This document shows positions 54,074-62,779 of a stretch of 64,000 nt of DNA, one piece after another. Source of the stretch: Hyphomicrobiaceae bacterium (GTDB lineage: Bacteria; Pseudomonadota; Alphaproteobacteria; Rhizobiales; Devosiaceae); NCBI GenBank assembly GCA_020638065.1, contig JACKJG010000002.1, positions 256,669 through 320,668 on the forward strand. The letters are read 5' to 3'. A program made the translations under genes and the position numbers. Numbering within the stretch: position 1 is the first letter of the stretch; every line of letters begins with the position of its first letter. The notes beneath the pieces were generated by a model. The model worked only from the letters and a program-made list of their open reading frames with translations. It had not been told where the DNA came from and did no database searches.

Positions 54074-54652
54074 ATGACGAACCGCTTAAACCGCACGCGC
54101 GCCCAGGTTCCGGCGACGCCGCGGTCTCGTATCGTACGTTCTAACCCCTCGGTAGGTCCGTCAGATCGTGTCAGACAGCCGCGCATCCGGTCCCGCGCTG
54201 TGCCGCAGGGCGACGCACACAGCGAAGCCCCGGAACAAGAAGGGGCAGACACCTCTGTTAGCGTTGAGACCTATCGAGTGGGGCGAGGACGCCCTCCCCT
54301 CCACACACGCTTTCAGCCGGGCCAGTCCGGCAATCCTTCCGGTCGACCGCGAAGACAGACCCGATCATGGCCAGATCTTTTGGCCGAAGAACTTTCCGAA
54401 CCGATCACGTTCAGCGAGAACGGTCAGCGCAGAACCATCACAAAGCAACGTGCCCTGATCAAACGTATGGTCAACCAAGCGCTTGAAGGCAGAACGCGCG
54501 CCCAGGAAATTGTCGCCAAAATGTTCTCCTCAGGCAACGCAGATCGGTCTTCGGAAGACGCACTGGTTGAGAGCCTGTCGCCCGAAGAGCGCACGTTTCT
54601 AATCGATCTGATCGGGGAGTTGGATGATGACGGCTCAGCTCAACCCATCTGA
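54074..54652 (+). CDS. DUF5681 protein (terminase-associated)
   Basis: 192 residues. After an Arg/Pro-rich, disordered N-terminus comes the hallmark TRFQPGQSGNPSGRPRRQTR, then a helical region with LIKRMVNQALEGRTRAQEIV. Proteins with this motif are nearly always encoded next to terminases and are thought to act like a small-terminase or DNA-binding partner; that is inference. ATG 54074 follows AGAGGAA. Its end overlaps the terminase start. Confidence 0.85.
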   Translation: MTNRLNRTRAQVPATPRSRIVRSNPSVGPSDRVRQPRIRSRAVPQGDAHSEAPEQEGADTSVSVETYRVGRGRPPLHTRFQPGQSGNPSGRPRRQTRSWPDLLAEELSEPITFSENGQRRTITKQRALIKRMVNQALEGRTRAQEIVAKMFSSGNADRSSEDALVESLSPEERTFLIDLIGELDDDGSAQPI

Positions 54653-56222
54653 AGTGAGCCTGACCCGAAACGGCCTCGACTTTCTGGCACGGCACTCGTT
54701 GAAGGCGTTCCTTCACACCACGTTCCAGCTGCTTCATTCGGGTGAACAGTTGCTGGACAATTGGCACCTGCACTCCATGGCCTGGCATCTCGAACAGGTC
54801 GCGGCTGGTCATATTCCGCGGCTGATCATCACCATGCCGCCGCGGCACCTTAAATCCATACTGACCTCGGTTGCCCTGCCGGCCTGGCTTATGGGGCGTG
54901 ACCCAACCATTCGACTGTTGACGGCCAGCTACAGCGGCGAACTCGCCGCCCGCCACACCAGAGACTTTCGGCAGGTGATTGGTTCCGCCCGTTACCAGCG
55001 GATTTTCCCAAGGATGCGGGTCAGACCGGGGCAGGACCGGCAAAACGAGCAGGTGACCACTCTCGGCGGATTCCGGCACGCCACCTCGTTCGGCGGCACC
55101 CTCACCGGTCTCGGTGGGCGCCTCATCATCATAGATGACCCGATCAAGGCCGATGACATCATGTCGGACGCCGAGCGCAAACGGGTCAACGAACAGTTCG
55201 ATCGCGCCTTTAGCACCCGTCTCGACAATCCGGGGACCGATGCGATCATTATTGTCATGCAACGGCTGCACGATGATGATCTTGTTGGACACCTGACCAA
55301 CACGCCCGGACACGGCTGGACTGTTCTCAATATTCCGGCCATTGCTCCAGAGGACATGGACTATCGTATCGGCAATCGAGCGGACCAAATCTATCATCGC
55401 CAGGTCGAAGAGGTCATTGATGACCGCCGCATGTCCCGTGAGGCCCTCGACCGGCTCAGGCAACAAATGGGCTCAAGAGCCTTTGATGCGCAATATAACC
55501 AGAACCCGGCCGGACATGCCGGCAACGTCATCCGTCGCGCCTGGCTGCACCATTACGAGACAGCTCCGGACCGACGTGACCTCCTTGCTGTGGTGCAAAG
55601 CTGGGATACTGCGTTTGAACAAGGCGAAGACAATGACTGGTCCGTCTGCACCACCTGGGGACTTGACCGTGAACACCTCTATCTCCTCGACGTGGTTCGG
55701 GAGCGGTTGGAGTTTCCGAGCCTGTTGCGACGGGCGGTGCAATTGGCTGAACACCACCGCGCCAATCAGGTACTAATTGAAAAGGCCGCCAGCGGACGCT
55801 CTCTCGCCCAGAGCCTGAGGTCCCAATTGTGCGTGAAAGTCATCTCCCTCTCCCCACATGGCGACAAGGAAGCGCGCATTGCCGGGGTCTCGCACATGTT
55901 CGAAGCGGGCACAGTGTTGCTGCCTCGCGAGGCCAGCTGGCTCGAAACCTTCGAGCGTGAACTCCTCGGCTTTCCGACCAGTGCCCACGATGATCAGGTC
56001 GACAGTGTTTCGCAGTTTCTCGGGCACGTGCGCCGTCTTCGACCAGGCGCTCTCCAGTTCGATCGGGATGGCGCACAGGTTCATGAGCGTCGAAGGATTG
56101 GCACGCGGGCGAGCCATGCCACCACGCTCGGACGGCGGTCTGACGCTTCTGTCACCTACGGGACACTGGGCGGGTTTCGGGAAGTGATTTATGACGCGAC
56201 AAACGATGATGAAGCCGCCTGA
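54627..56222 (+). CDS. Phage terminase large subunit
   Basis: About 531 residues, two-domain TerL. ATPase: Walker A-like ITMPPRHLKS (about 69-78), Walker B GGRLIIIDDP (about 163-172). Nuclease: RNase-H-like acidic residues in VVQSWDTAFE (about 325) and SAHDDQVDS (about 452). The family cuts and packages phage DNA. No portal, protease or capsid gene follows, so this is an isolated packaging module. Two adjacent ATG codons (54624, 54627) are possible starts. Confidence 0.92.
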   Translation: MTAQLNPSEVSLTRNGLDFLARHSLKAFLHTTFQLLHSGEQLLDNWHLHSMAWHLEQVAAGHIPRLIITMPPRHLKSILTSVALPAWLMGRDPTIRLLTASYSGELAARHTRDFRQVIGSARYQRIFPRMRVRPGQDRQNEQVTTLGGFRHATSFGGTLTGLGGRLIIIDDPIKADDIMSDAERKRVNEQFDRAFSTRLDNPGTDAIIIVMQRLHDDDLVGHLTNTPGHGWTVLNIPAIAPEDMDYRIGNRADQIYHRQVEEVIDDRRMSREALDRLRQQMGSRAFDAQYNQNPAGHAGNVIRRAWLHHYETAPDRRDLLAVVQSWDTAFEQGEDNDWSVCTTWGLDREHLYLLDVVRERLEFPSLLRRAVQLAEHHRANQVLIEKAASGRSLAQSLRSQLCVKVISLSPHGDKEARIAGVSHMFEAGTVLLPREASWLETFERELLGFPTSAHDDQVDSVSQFLGHVRRLRPGALQFDRDGAQVHERRRIGTRASHATTLGRRSDASVTYGTLGGFREVIYDATNDDEAA

Positions 56223-56254
56223 TCAATGCACCTGACTGTGAAAGAGGAGTTTTG

Positions 56255-56377
56255 ATGTTATTTGTTATGTCTGCGGGCACAGTTCGGCTGACCCGGAAGT
56301 TTCTGTCTTACCCGGTGCCTTCTAATCGCACCACCATTCGTCGCCGTCCGGCCAGTGCCGCGCCAACCGTTCGCTAA
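56255..56377 (+). other. Strong ribosome-binding site with a 40-codon frame after the terminase
   Basis: AAAGAGGAG is followed by ATG 56255 and a short frame (MLFVMSAGTVRLTRKF...) ending at 56377, overlapping the 3' end of the nuclease gene on the other strand. It may be the head of a lost phage gene. Little supports a functional product. Confidence 0.25.
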
Positions 56378-56756
56378 TCAGGATATCACCCACATCACGC
56401 CCACCAATCCGAATGGTGGCAAGCCGCCGGTTTCCGCCATTGTCCATGCCGAAATATTCGATCGTCCAGTCATTGGAATTGAGCAGTTGCAGCAGACGGG
56501 CACTCGCCTGCCCAGCTAGGTCGACCTCCGCCTGACCACCACAAATGGCCGTCTGCGGCTCGGGCGTGTCAAAATCCTTGAGCCGGATGTTGACGCCATT
56601 GAGCCAGAGCGTGTCGCCGTCGACGATGCAGGTTTCGGTCCCAGACCGCTGCTGACCCCGCACGCACATCTCAAACTGGATGGGTTGTGCATGTGTCGTC
56701 GGCGCGAAGAACAAGGACGCGACGAGCAGTAACGCCCCAAGCCAGACGTGCGTCAC
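56322..56756 (-). CDS. Secreted staphylococcal-nuclease-like (thermonuclease) protein
   Basis: About 144 residues. A signal peptide (HVWLGALLLVASLFFAPTTHA) is followed by an SNase fold: VDGDTLWLNGVNIRLKDFDTPE, where the Arg and Asp residues correspond to the catalytic and calcium-binding positions, and RRLATIRIGGRDVGDILI. The C-terminus is short, so it is a minimal version. Likely exported to the periplasm to degrade nucleic acid. GTG 56756 follows GGAGG; the upstream gene's stop lies one base away, giving translational coupling. Confidence 0.8.
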   Translation of the reverse strand: MTHVWLGALLLVASLFFAPTTHAQPIQFEMCVRGQQRSGTETCIVDGDTLWLNGVNIRLKDFDTPEPQTAICGGQAEVDLAGQASARLLQLLNSNDWTIEYFGMDNGGNRRLATIRIGGRDVGDILISERLARHWPDGDEWWCD

Positions 56757-56757
56757 G

Positions 56758-56943
56758 CTAGTTGACCTCCCAGGGCTCGGGGTCATCTTCCAGTTTCAAC
56801 AGCCCCAGCTGAATGAGCTGATCGCGCAACAGCACCTCAACTGCCTCCAGCCGCGTCATGTCGCCGGCCTGCTCTTCTAGAAATCGCGTGATGGCCTGAT
56901 TGATATCTTCGGGCAGCAAAAGCGCGTCCATCATCATCTCCAT
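56758..56943 (-). CDS. Small acidic hypothetical protein
   Basis: About 62 residues (EMMMDALLLPEDINQAITRF, then LEEQAGDMTRLEAVEVLLRD), helical and acidic, ending EDDPEPWEVN. It resembles small ribbon-helix-helix or antitoxin-like proteins in composition, but no family is recognised. Start could be 56943 or the later ATG 56931 behind GGAG. Co-transcribed with the nuclease gene. Confidence 0.5.
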   Translation of the reverse strand: MEMMMDALLLPEDINQAITRFLEEQAGDMTRLEAVEVLLRDQLIQLGLLKLEDDPEPWEVN

Positions 56944-57155
56944 TTCGCCATGGGTGCTTATGCGTTTCGAGCATGAGTTTACCTGCGCCCGAAATTTTTG
57001 CGACCACATCCGTTCCCTCGCAATATATTGCAGTCCGCAAAATTGGCACCTCTACAATCACAACGTTTGCCGATTTCACGTCTTTTGAAATGAGCAGTTG
57101 AACGCCTCGAAACGAGTGATAAATTGTTGAAGAACAATATTTATTGAGGTTTGCG

Positions 57156-57818
57156 ATGTTGCGGCACGCTCAGATTTCTCAGGCAATTAATCAAGGGATC
57201 TCGCGCGCGCTGGAGTTTCATTCTGCAGTATTTGATGGAAACACAAGCAAAAATTACGTTCGCAAGAGCGGTTCAATTTTAAGGAATGAGCAAATTTTAA
57301 GCTCGTTCATCGCCGACAGTCTGCGGTCAAACTTTGGGAAAGACCGTGACGCACAACTGTCCGGATTTGTGACCCACGAAACACGAAACTTTGTCCTTGA
57401 TGCCGCAATGGCGCTCCGCCAGCGGCAAACTTCCAGCTCTCAGCTGGACGACAGACCTGAGCCTGAAAAGATGGCGTACATCTACGATCTCGTAGTCTGG
57501 GAGGGCCCCGCCAAACCCTACGCAATCGTCGAAGTAAAATGGGCGACAAAGGCTGTCACGGTGTTCAACGACGCCGTTAAGGTTTGCAACGCCCTGCGGC
57601 GCCTTGGGACCGCCGCTGGCGGCACAGTGAACAACGCCTACCTGGCATTTTTGATGCCGGAAGATAATTCCGGCAATATGAGCTCAGTCATCGATGATAT
57701 CAGCGAGAGACTTAAGGTCGAGAACTACACGTTGGGTCCCGTTCGAAAGGGAAATATGCGAGGCGAAAAGAAGGTTTCTGCCGCTGTAGTCAGGATATCC
57801 AGCAACCTGGTCCGCTGA
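57156..57818 (+). CDS. Hypothetical protein, possible PD-(D/E)XK nuclease fold
   Basis: About 220 residues. The middle contains YIYDLVVWEGPAKPYAIVEVKWATKAV (about 108-134): an Asp in a strand, then E-V-K on the next strand, the spacing seen in PD-(D/E)XK endonucleases. An upstream glutamate may complete the site. The family is not recognised. ATG 57156 follows GAGG. The surrounding DNA is AT-richer than the island average. A restriction or defence role is possible but unproven. Confidence 0.55.
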   Translation: MLRHAQISQAINQGISRALEFHSAVFDGNTSKNYVRKSGSILRNEQILSSFIADSLRSNFGKDRDAQLSGFVTHETRNFVLDAAMALRQRQTSSSQLDDRPEPEKMAYIYDLVVWEGPAKPYAIVEVKWATKAVTVFNDAVKVCNALRRLGTAAGGTVNNAYLAFLMPEDNSGNMSSVIDDISERLKVENYTLGPVRKGNMRGEKKVSAAVVRISSNLVR

Positions 57819-57883
57819 AGAGCGTGCGCAGCTCAAGGGACTTCTAGCGGTCGAAGTCCGCTCTCCAATGTTTAGGGCATCTA

Positions 57884-58120
57884 TCAGTCGATATGCTCCA
57901 TCGGACTGTCGGGATACTTCATGACAAGGGCTGCGCCGGTCAGATATCGGGCATCACGCAGCAGGTTCTGAATGTCCTCAAGCTGGTTGAGGGCGCGATC
58001 ATGGTCCTTTTCGAGCTTTACCGATTGCTCGGCAGAACCAGCCAACATGTCTGCTTCTTTCAGCCGTGATCGCAGCTTCCTGATGATCGGCTTGAGGTCC
58101 TTGGCTTTGCGTTTGCCCAT
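57884..58120 (-). CDS. Small basic coiled-coil hypothetical protein
   Basis: About 78 residues, starting MGKRKAKDLKPIIRKLRSRL, largely one long helix with charged heptads (EKDHDRALNQLEDIQNLLRD). No family recognised. ATG 58120 follows GGAG at six bases. Possibly transcribed with the membrane-anchored gene upstream. Confidence 0.55.
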   Translation of the reverse strand: MGKRKAKDLKPIIRKLRSRLKEADMLAGSAEQSVKLEKDHDRALNQLEDIQNLLRDARYLTGAALVMKYPDSPMEHID

Positions 58121-58189
58121 TGCGGTCTCCATTTGAATTGAGGAGAGCAAGCGGTGAGTTGGACACGAAGTCCAGAACCAGCTTTTTGA

Positions 58190-59161
58190 TCAATTAAAGG
58201 TCGACTTGAGGACCGGATAAGGCACAGGGGTTGGATAATCGATGAACCAGCCCAACTGGATCCGGAGGCTCCCAGATCCTGGGATCGCGTTTGCTGTTTG
58301 GAAATGGTCGACAAGTTCCTGATCATAGGGGACGGCAAACAGGCGCTCATCCGCACGGGCGGCAAAGAACAGGTAGAAGGGTGTGCGACTGGCACGCCCC
58401 TCCAGTCGACAGCCAATCAAAGGAATGCCGTCCACCTCGTCATCTCGGCAATTGATGCTGTTGTAGGGATTCGACAGGGCGTCGCTCAAGCGCCCCAGGT
58501 TGATCTGAGATGTATAGAATGTCTCAAGGGCATTCCGCACCGCCCGACGATCATCTGCATCGGCGCCGTAGATTTCTTCGAAGGTGATTGCGGGCCAACC
58601 TTGTTCCAGCGCCCTACAGCGTTGGTCCCAATGATCCTCCGTGGCCCTGCTGCTCCACACACTTGCCGGCAGACCGATGACCTCCGTCATCTGAGCGGTC
58701 TCTTCGGCATCCGTCTGTCTGATCCAGGCCGTCTTTTCGTCCGAGAAATCCAAGCCGAACTTTTCGTCCGCGCGCTCGTAGAGGGTCACATACTGGTCCA
58801 TCCCCGCGCAGTAGGCTTCCAGAGCTTCAGGTCGTGCCAGAAGCCGCGCCTGTTCGATTGCCACTTGGTCCTCTACGGCCTGAGATTGAGGTGCCGGCTC
58901 TTCTGTGGGCAAAGTTTGAAGCTCGTCAGTATTCTCCGCCTCGACCGGAGAGGCCGCCTCGGCAATCGCTTCGTTCACGGTCGGAGATGGGTCTGGTCTA
59001 AACACCGCACCCAAAACGCCGCTGACCAGAAACAAGCCGATGCCACCCAAACAGATCAGGGCGCTGCGTCGGCGTTTGCCTTTGGCGAACAGAACGCCAA
59101 TGACACCGATGACGAAGACGACAAGAGCTATGAGCGCGAGAATGGCAGCAACGGTGTACAT
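58190..59161 (-). CDS. Membrane-anchored hypothetical protein
   Basis: About 323 residues. Two hydrophobic segments near the start (VAAILALIALVVFVIGVIGV; ICLGGIGLFLVSGVLGAVF) separated by a basic loop KGKRRRS, an acidic Pro/Glu linker (about 60-100) and a C-terminal domain with several cysteines and Trp residues. Unknown function. Divergent from the XRE regulator and sharing its control region. Confidence 0.65.
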   Translation of the reverse strand: MYTVAAILALIALVVFVIGVIGVLFAKGKRRRSALICLGGIGLFLVSGVLGAVFRPDPSPTVNEAIAEAASPVEAENTDELQTLPTEEPAPQSQAVEDQVAIEQARLLARPEALEAYCAGMDQYVTLYERADEKFGLDFSDEKTAWIRQTDAEETAQMTEVIGLPASVWSSRATEDHWDQRCRALEQGWPAITFEEIYGADADDRRAVRNALETFYTSQINLGRLSDALSNPYNSINCRDDEVDGIPLIGCRLEGRASRTPFYLFFAARADERLFAVPYDQELVDHFQTANAIPGSGSLRIQLGWFIDYPTPVPYPVLKSTFN

Positions 59162-59181
59162 TCCAAAAATCTCCAAAGAAC

Positions 59182-59196
59182 CGTATTATCAATACG
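59182..59196. promoter_or_regulatory. Inverted repeat, candidate XRE operator 1
   Basis: CGTATT-ATC-AATACG lies between the divergent membrane-protein gene and the XRE gene. Shares CCGTATT with the second repeat at 59238. Confidence 0.45.
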
Positions 59197-59237
59197 CTAC
59201 CATACACGTTTCCGTAGTCCACTCAGTTCTCGGATGA

Positions 59238-59264
59238 CATGCCCGTATTCACACTACGGGCATG
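59238..59264. promoter_or_regulatory. Inverted repeat over the XRE start codon, candidate operator 2
   Basis: CATGCCCGTA, seven-base spacer TTCACAC, then TACGGGCATG. The right arm contains the ATG of the XRE gene, so binding of a protein or RNA folding would hide the start. Confidence 0.55.
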
Positions 59265-59588
59265 GACATGAAGGAACAGATCGGGATTCGCATCAAAGCC
59301 CTGCGCAAGGATCGCGGGCTCACCCAAGCGCAATTAGCCGAACGCACAGATCGTTCGCTCGACACCATCTCGGCGATTGAAAGGGGTGTGAATTACCCTG
59401 GCATCGACACCGCGCTCGCCATAGCCGGCGTCTTCGGCGTCTCCCTGCCCGAGCTTGTTGAGTTTGACCCCAAGATAACTTCATCCCGACGAGCTGAAAT
59501 GTTGGCAGAGATCTCTGTCGATCTTAGAAAGCTCACTGACAAGGAGCTGGCAAAGGCTGCTGAGATTGTGCGGGCGTTGGCTGGTTAA
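59262..59588 (+). CDS. XRE-family helix-turn-helix regulator
   Basis: 108 residues. Cro/CI-type helix-turn-helix at about 8-60 (IGIRIKALRKDRGLTQAQLAERTDRSLDTISAIERG), followed by a helical tail (SRRAEMLAEISVDLRKLTDKE). Start 59262 or 59268. Two inverted repeats in its upstream region suggest autoregulation. It precedes the TerB-domain gene by 117 bases and may control it. Confidence 0.88.
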   Translation: MDMKEQIGIRIKALRKDRGLTQAQLAERTDRSLDTISAIERGVNYPGIDTALAIAGVFGVSLPELVEFDPKITSSRRAEMLAEISVDLRKLTDKELAKAAEIVRALAG

Positions 59589-59705
59589 TTTCACCGGCGC
59601 GGTGCGACGGTTATTGTTGGCCGCCCTTCCCTCACGCCCAATATTCGAGAATACTTGCTCGGCAATTGAGAAGTAGGGTAGCGGAATTTACGACCGCAGT
59701 TTGCC

Positions 59706-62700
59706 ATGTACGAGTTTGGAACCACAAGCATCCAAAGACCGAAAAAGTCATGGTCGCAATGGCTGCTTGCGATTGTCCTTCTGCCTTGCCTTGCTCACTT
59801 CGCGACAGCCCAGGATTCTCGAATTGCCCAAGTCCAGAGTTTCCTGCTCCAACTCGGATACACAGTCGGCCCGGTCGATGGATTTATGGGCACTGGCACG
59901 AGCCAGGCCATCGAGAACTATCAGCGCGACCGCGGGCTCCCTGTTACGGGGCAGATAGATCCCTCGCTTCTTGAGGCGGTTGCGCAGGTTCCGACACAGT
60001 TTCCGCTGGAGGTGGCGCCGGTTTTCCCTGCGCCAAGGCTTGTTCGTGAACAGCAAATTGTTGCCCTTGAAGATCAGCCTCAACAATCGCAACAGCCCGA
60101 ACCAGCCACGCAGATCGCAACGGAAGAGCCGGCTTTTGTGCCGCCGCCCGCCGCGCAGCCAACAACCAGTCCAGTCGAAGGGCTAACCGACGAGCCTGAG
60201 GTTCCACCGGAGGCCGTCGCTCAAGCTGCTCCAGAACTGCAAGATCAACTTGAAAGCGACACATCCAATCCGGCTGGAATGGCAACTCCACTCAACCAAC
60301 CTCCCGGGGAGCGAAATCGCCAAACTACCTTGCTCTACGGTCTCCTGCTTTTGGTAGGCAGCATGACCGTCGCGAGGATTTCTGAGGCATTCTGGCTTGG
60401 ATTTTGGAGAAGACGGAGAAGAGCAGCTATGCCCGGCGCGTCGCTGAACTCCGGTTCTGAGAGCAGAAATGCTTTCGAATCAGATTTGCCAGAGTCGGTG
60501 GGCAAGATCGACCCTTCATCAGTCTTTGATCACAATCCCGAGGCCGATTCAGCGGCCCCAGATCAATTGATCCCAACAGCTCATTCCCATCCGCCCATCA
60601 CACCCACGTCTTCTAACTACAATAGCGCGGTCCCAAGTAGGACCGTCGAAAGCTCGAAACCCATTTCGGGCTCTCGGACCGCTACCAAGCCCGCTAACTC
60701 CAGTGTCAAATCCAATTCCTCTTGGATTCCGGCAAATGAGATCGTTGAGATAGCTGGGCGCAGATTAAGAGGAATGATCTACGTAGGCGCGCCTCCGCGC
60801 CTTCCAAATGGAGAGCGATCACGACCTTATATCGATCCTACACTTCCAGTCGCACGGGTGGGCGATGACCTTGAAGGTGACGGCATGCCTTACTGGCCAG
60901 GATACTCAAACATCCCCGCCAAATCACGCGCAACTTATCTCGATTGGCTTTCCTCCGGCCGCAGCAATACTGACTACAATCCCGGCTACATGTTTTTGTA
61001 TTTTTACGGGCTTGAGCGCAGATTTGTACTCGACGGCGCGGACCGGGAAGAAAAACAGCAGATCTTGTTGGAGACCGAACGTTTGGCTCAAGCGTTTTCC
61101 TGGAATCGTTCGGCGCGGAACTACCTCGGACGATTCAACGAGCTGGCACAGTGGTCGCTGAGATCAAATACTGAGCTTCAACCAGTCTTTGAGAACAACG
61201 GTGCCGAATTGCCTTTGGCGGTACGCATGTCCATCGGGATCAAGTTGGTCGAACAGCAGCCGCTGGATGCAGATTGGCTCTTGAGTTGGGTTTGGTGCGA
61301 TCCAGATACGCGACTGAGGACACCGGCGCACCGCTGCAAACCTGAATTTGTTGCCTTGTTTGGCAGCCTTTTTAGAGATTTGTATCCTGATGGACTGGCA
61401 ATCCAGCCCCCTAAGACGCCTCTCAAAGTCTCATATAGGGCCGCTTCAAATGAGTTCGATGTTTCGGTTTCGCCAAAGGTGAACGGTCAACCGATTCCTG
61501 ACATTTCGCGGTTGAGGCGACCGGTTGAAATTGGTGGCGGTATAGCCGAACAAGCGATCAAGGAGCTCGAAAAATACAGTAGGTACCTGGGCCGAGTAAC
61601 CGATGGGCGAGGCACACTCGAGGCTCACTCCCTCTTGCCTGAAAGGCTACTGGGCCACGTCCATTCCGATGAACTGGAAGCGCTGAGAAGTTGGGCGGAG
61701 GAACTTGTTCAAGCCGGTGGACTGGTCCCCGCTCGGGAGGTGGTCACAAAGTTAGAGAGTTCACCTCCGATCAAGCTTGGAAAAAAGCAATTGACTGGCG
61801 CAGCGGACGCGTTGGCTCGGGTGGGGATCGGCTTGGCGCCCGACCCACGGTTTGCAATCAGAAGCCCAACCCCTGATGAACCTGTCGTTTTGTTCCATCT
61901 TCCGGAAAGGACCTTCAAACTCGAAGAAGTAACTGCTTCCTATCGATTCGCATTGCTTGAGCTCACCATTGGCGCATTTGTTGCGCAACTCGACGGCGTA
62001 GTCTCCTCCGAGGAGAAGGATGCACTTCAGCAATCAATTTCGCACGCCCCCGGTCTCACCGACTCCGAACGTTCCAGGCTTAATGCTAATCTAAGCTGGC
62101 TGCTGGCTGTCCCTCCAGATCTTCCGCTTCTAAGACAAGCCATCAAACAGGCAAACGAAGAGCAGCGACAAGAAATAAAGAAAGTCGTGATCGGAATGGC
62201 CAACGCCGACTCGGTTGTCAGCGCCGACGAGGTTGGAGGAATCGAAAAAATCTACAAGGTGATGGGTTTTGAAGGGCGCGATGTCTACTCTGATCTACAC
62301 GCGAGTGGCAGCGATGACCCGATCGTAGTGCGGCAAGCGATTCTCCCTCCGAAGGGCGAGCAGATCCCACCTGAAAGCACTCCCCCATCCAACAGTTCTC
62401 GCCTGGATCGCTCCAGAATAGAAGCAACGAAACAATCAACCGAGCGCGCCGCAATGCTTTTGGGGCAAGTGTTTGGCGGTGACGATGATGACGTCGAAGA
62501 AGGCGATGAGCTTTCTGAAGCCGCCACGGCAATTCCTGAACTGGACCACCGGTATAGAGCGTTTATTGCCGAGCTGATCGGACGGCTAAGTTGGACCAGC
62601 CAAGAATTCGATGAATTAGTTGGCAGGCACGGGCTCATGGTGGATGGATGTCTGGAGACAATAAACGAGTGGTCGGTACAGCGATTCGACGATCTATTGA

Positions 62701-62765
62701 TCGAGGCCTATGATGAAATTGATCTAAACTCGGAAATTGTAACGGTACTTGAAGGCCAGATTTAA
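59706..62765 (+). CDS. Peptidoglycan-binding, TM, TerB_N/TerB_C protein
   Basis: 1019 residues. A signal or anchor segment (WLLAIVLLPCLAHFATAQ, 19-36) precedes a peptidoglycan-binding domain (about 38-93: VQSFLLQLGYTVGPVDGFMG and AIENYQRDRGLPVTG). A Pro/Gln linker follows, then a second membrane helix (about 207-225) capped by RRRRR, placing the rest inside. The cytoplasmic part has TerB_N (about 345-570, PYWPGYSNIPAKSRATYLDWL), a TerB-like helical region (about 738-850) and TerB_C (to 1019). TerB_N/TerB_C proteins are known from Ter-related stress and defence operons; a wall-facing sensor on one is unusual. The ATPase gene starts 15 bases later. Confidence 0.85.
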   Translation: MYEFGTTSIQRPKKSWSQWLLAIVLLPCLAHFATAQDSRIAQVQSFLLQLGYTVGPVDGFMGTGTSQAIENYQRDRGLPVTGQIDPSLLEAVAQVPTQFPLEVAPVFPAPRLVREQQIVALEDQPQQSQQPEPATQIATEEPAFVPPPAAQPTTSPVEGLTDEPEVPPEAVAQAAPELQDQLESDTSNPAGMATPLNQPPGERNRQTTLLYGLLLLVGSMTVARISEAFWLGFWRRRRRAAMPGASLNSGSESRNAFESDLPESVGKIDPSSVFDHNPEADSAAPDQLIPTAHSHPPITPTSSNYNSAVPSRTVESSKPISGSRTATKPANSSVKSNSSWIPANEIVEIAGRRLRGMIYVGAPPRLPNGERSRPYIDPTLPVARVGDDLEGDGMPYWPGYSNIPAKSRATYLDWLSSGRSNTDYNPGYMFLYFYGLERRFVLDGADREEKQQILLETERLAQAFSWNRSARNYLGRFNELAQWSLRSNTELQPVFENNGAELPLAVRMSIGIKLVEQQPLDADWLLSWVWCDPDTRLRTPAHRCKPEFVALFGSLFRDLYPDGLAIQPPKTPLKVSYRAASNEFDVSVSPKVNGQPIPDISRLRRPVEIGGGIAEQAIKELEKYSRYLGRVTDGRGTLEAHSLLPERLLGHVHSDELEALRSWAEELVQAGGLVPAREVVTKLESSPPIKLGKKQLTGAADALARVGIGLAPDPRFAIRSPTPDEPVVLFHLPERTFKLEEVTASYRFALLELTIGAFVAQLDGVVSSEEKDALQQSISHAPGLTDSERSRLNANLSWLLAVPPDLPLLRQAIKQANEEQRQEIKKVVIGMANADSVVSADEVGGIEKIYKVMGFEGRDVYSDLHASGSDDPIVVRQAILPPKGEQIPPESTPPSNSSRLDRSRIEATKQSTERAAMLLGQVFGGDDDDVEEGDELSEAATAIPELDHRYRAFIAELIGRLSWTSQEFDELVGRHGLMVDGCLETINEWSVQRFDDLLIEAYDEIDLNSEIVTVLEGQI

Positions 62766-62779
62766 CGGGGACGCCAGCT

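Noticed and set aside
52471..56222. Complete prophage
   Set aside because: Only methylase, DUF5681 and terminase are present; no structural, lysis, replication or integration genes are seen on either side.
58298..59380. Open frame of 360 codons on the plus strand across the membrane-anchored gene and the XRE start
   Set aside because: Antisense to one gene and overlapping another with better motifs and ribosome-binding sites.
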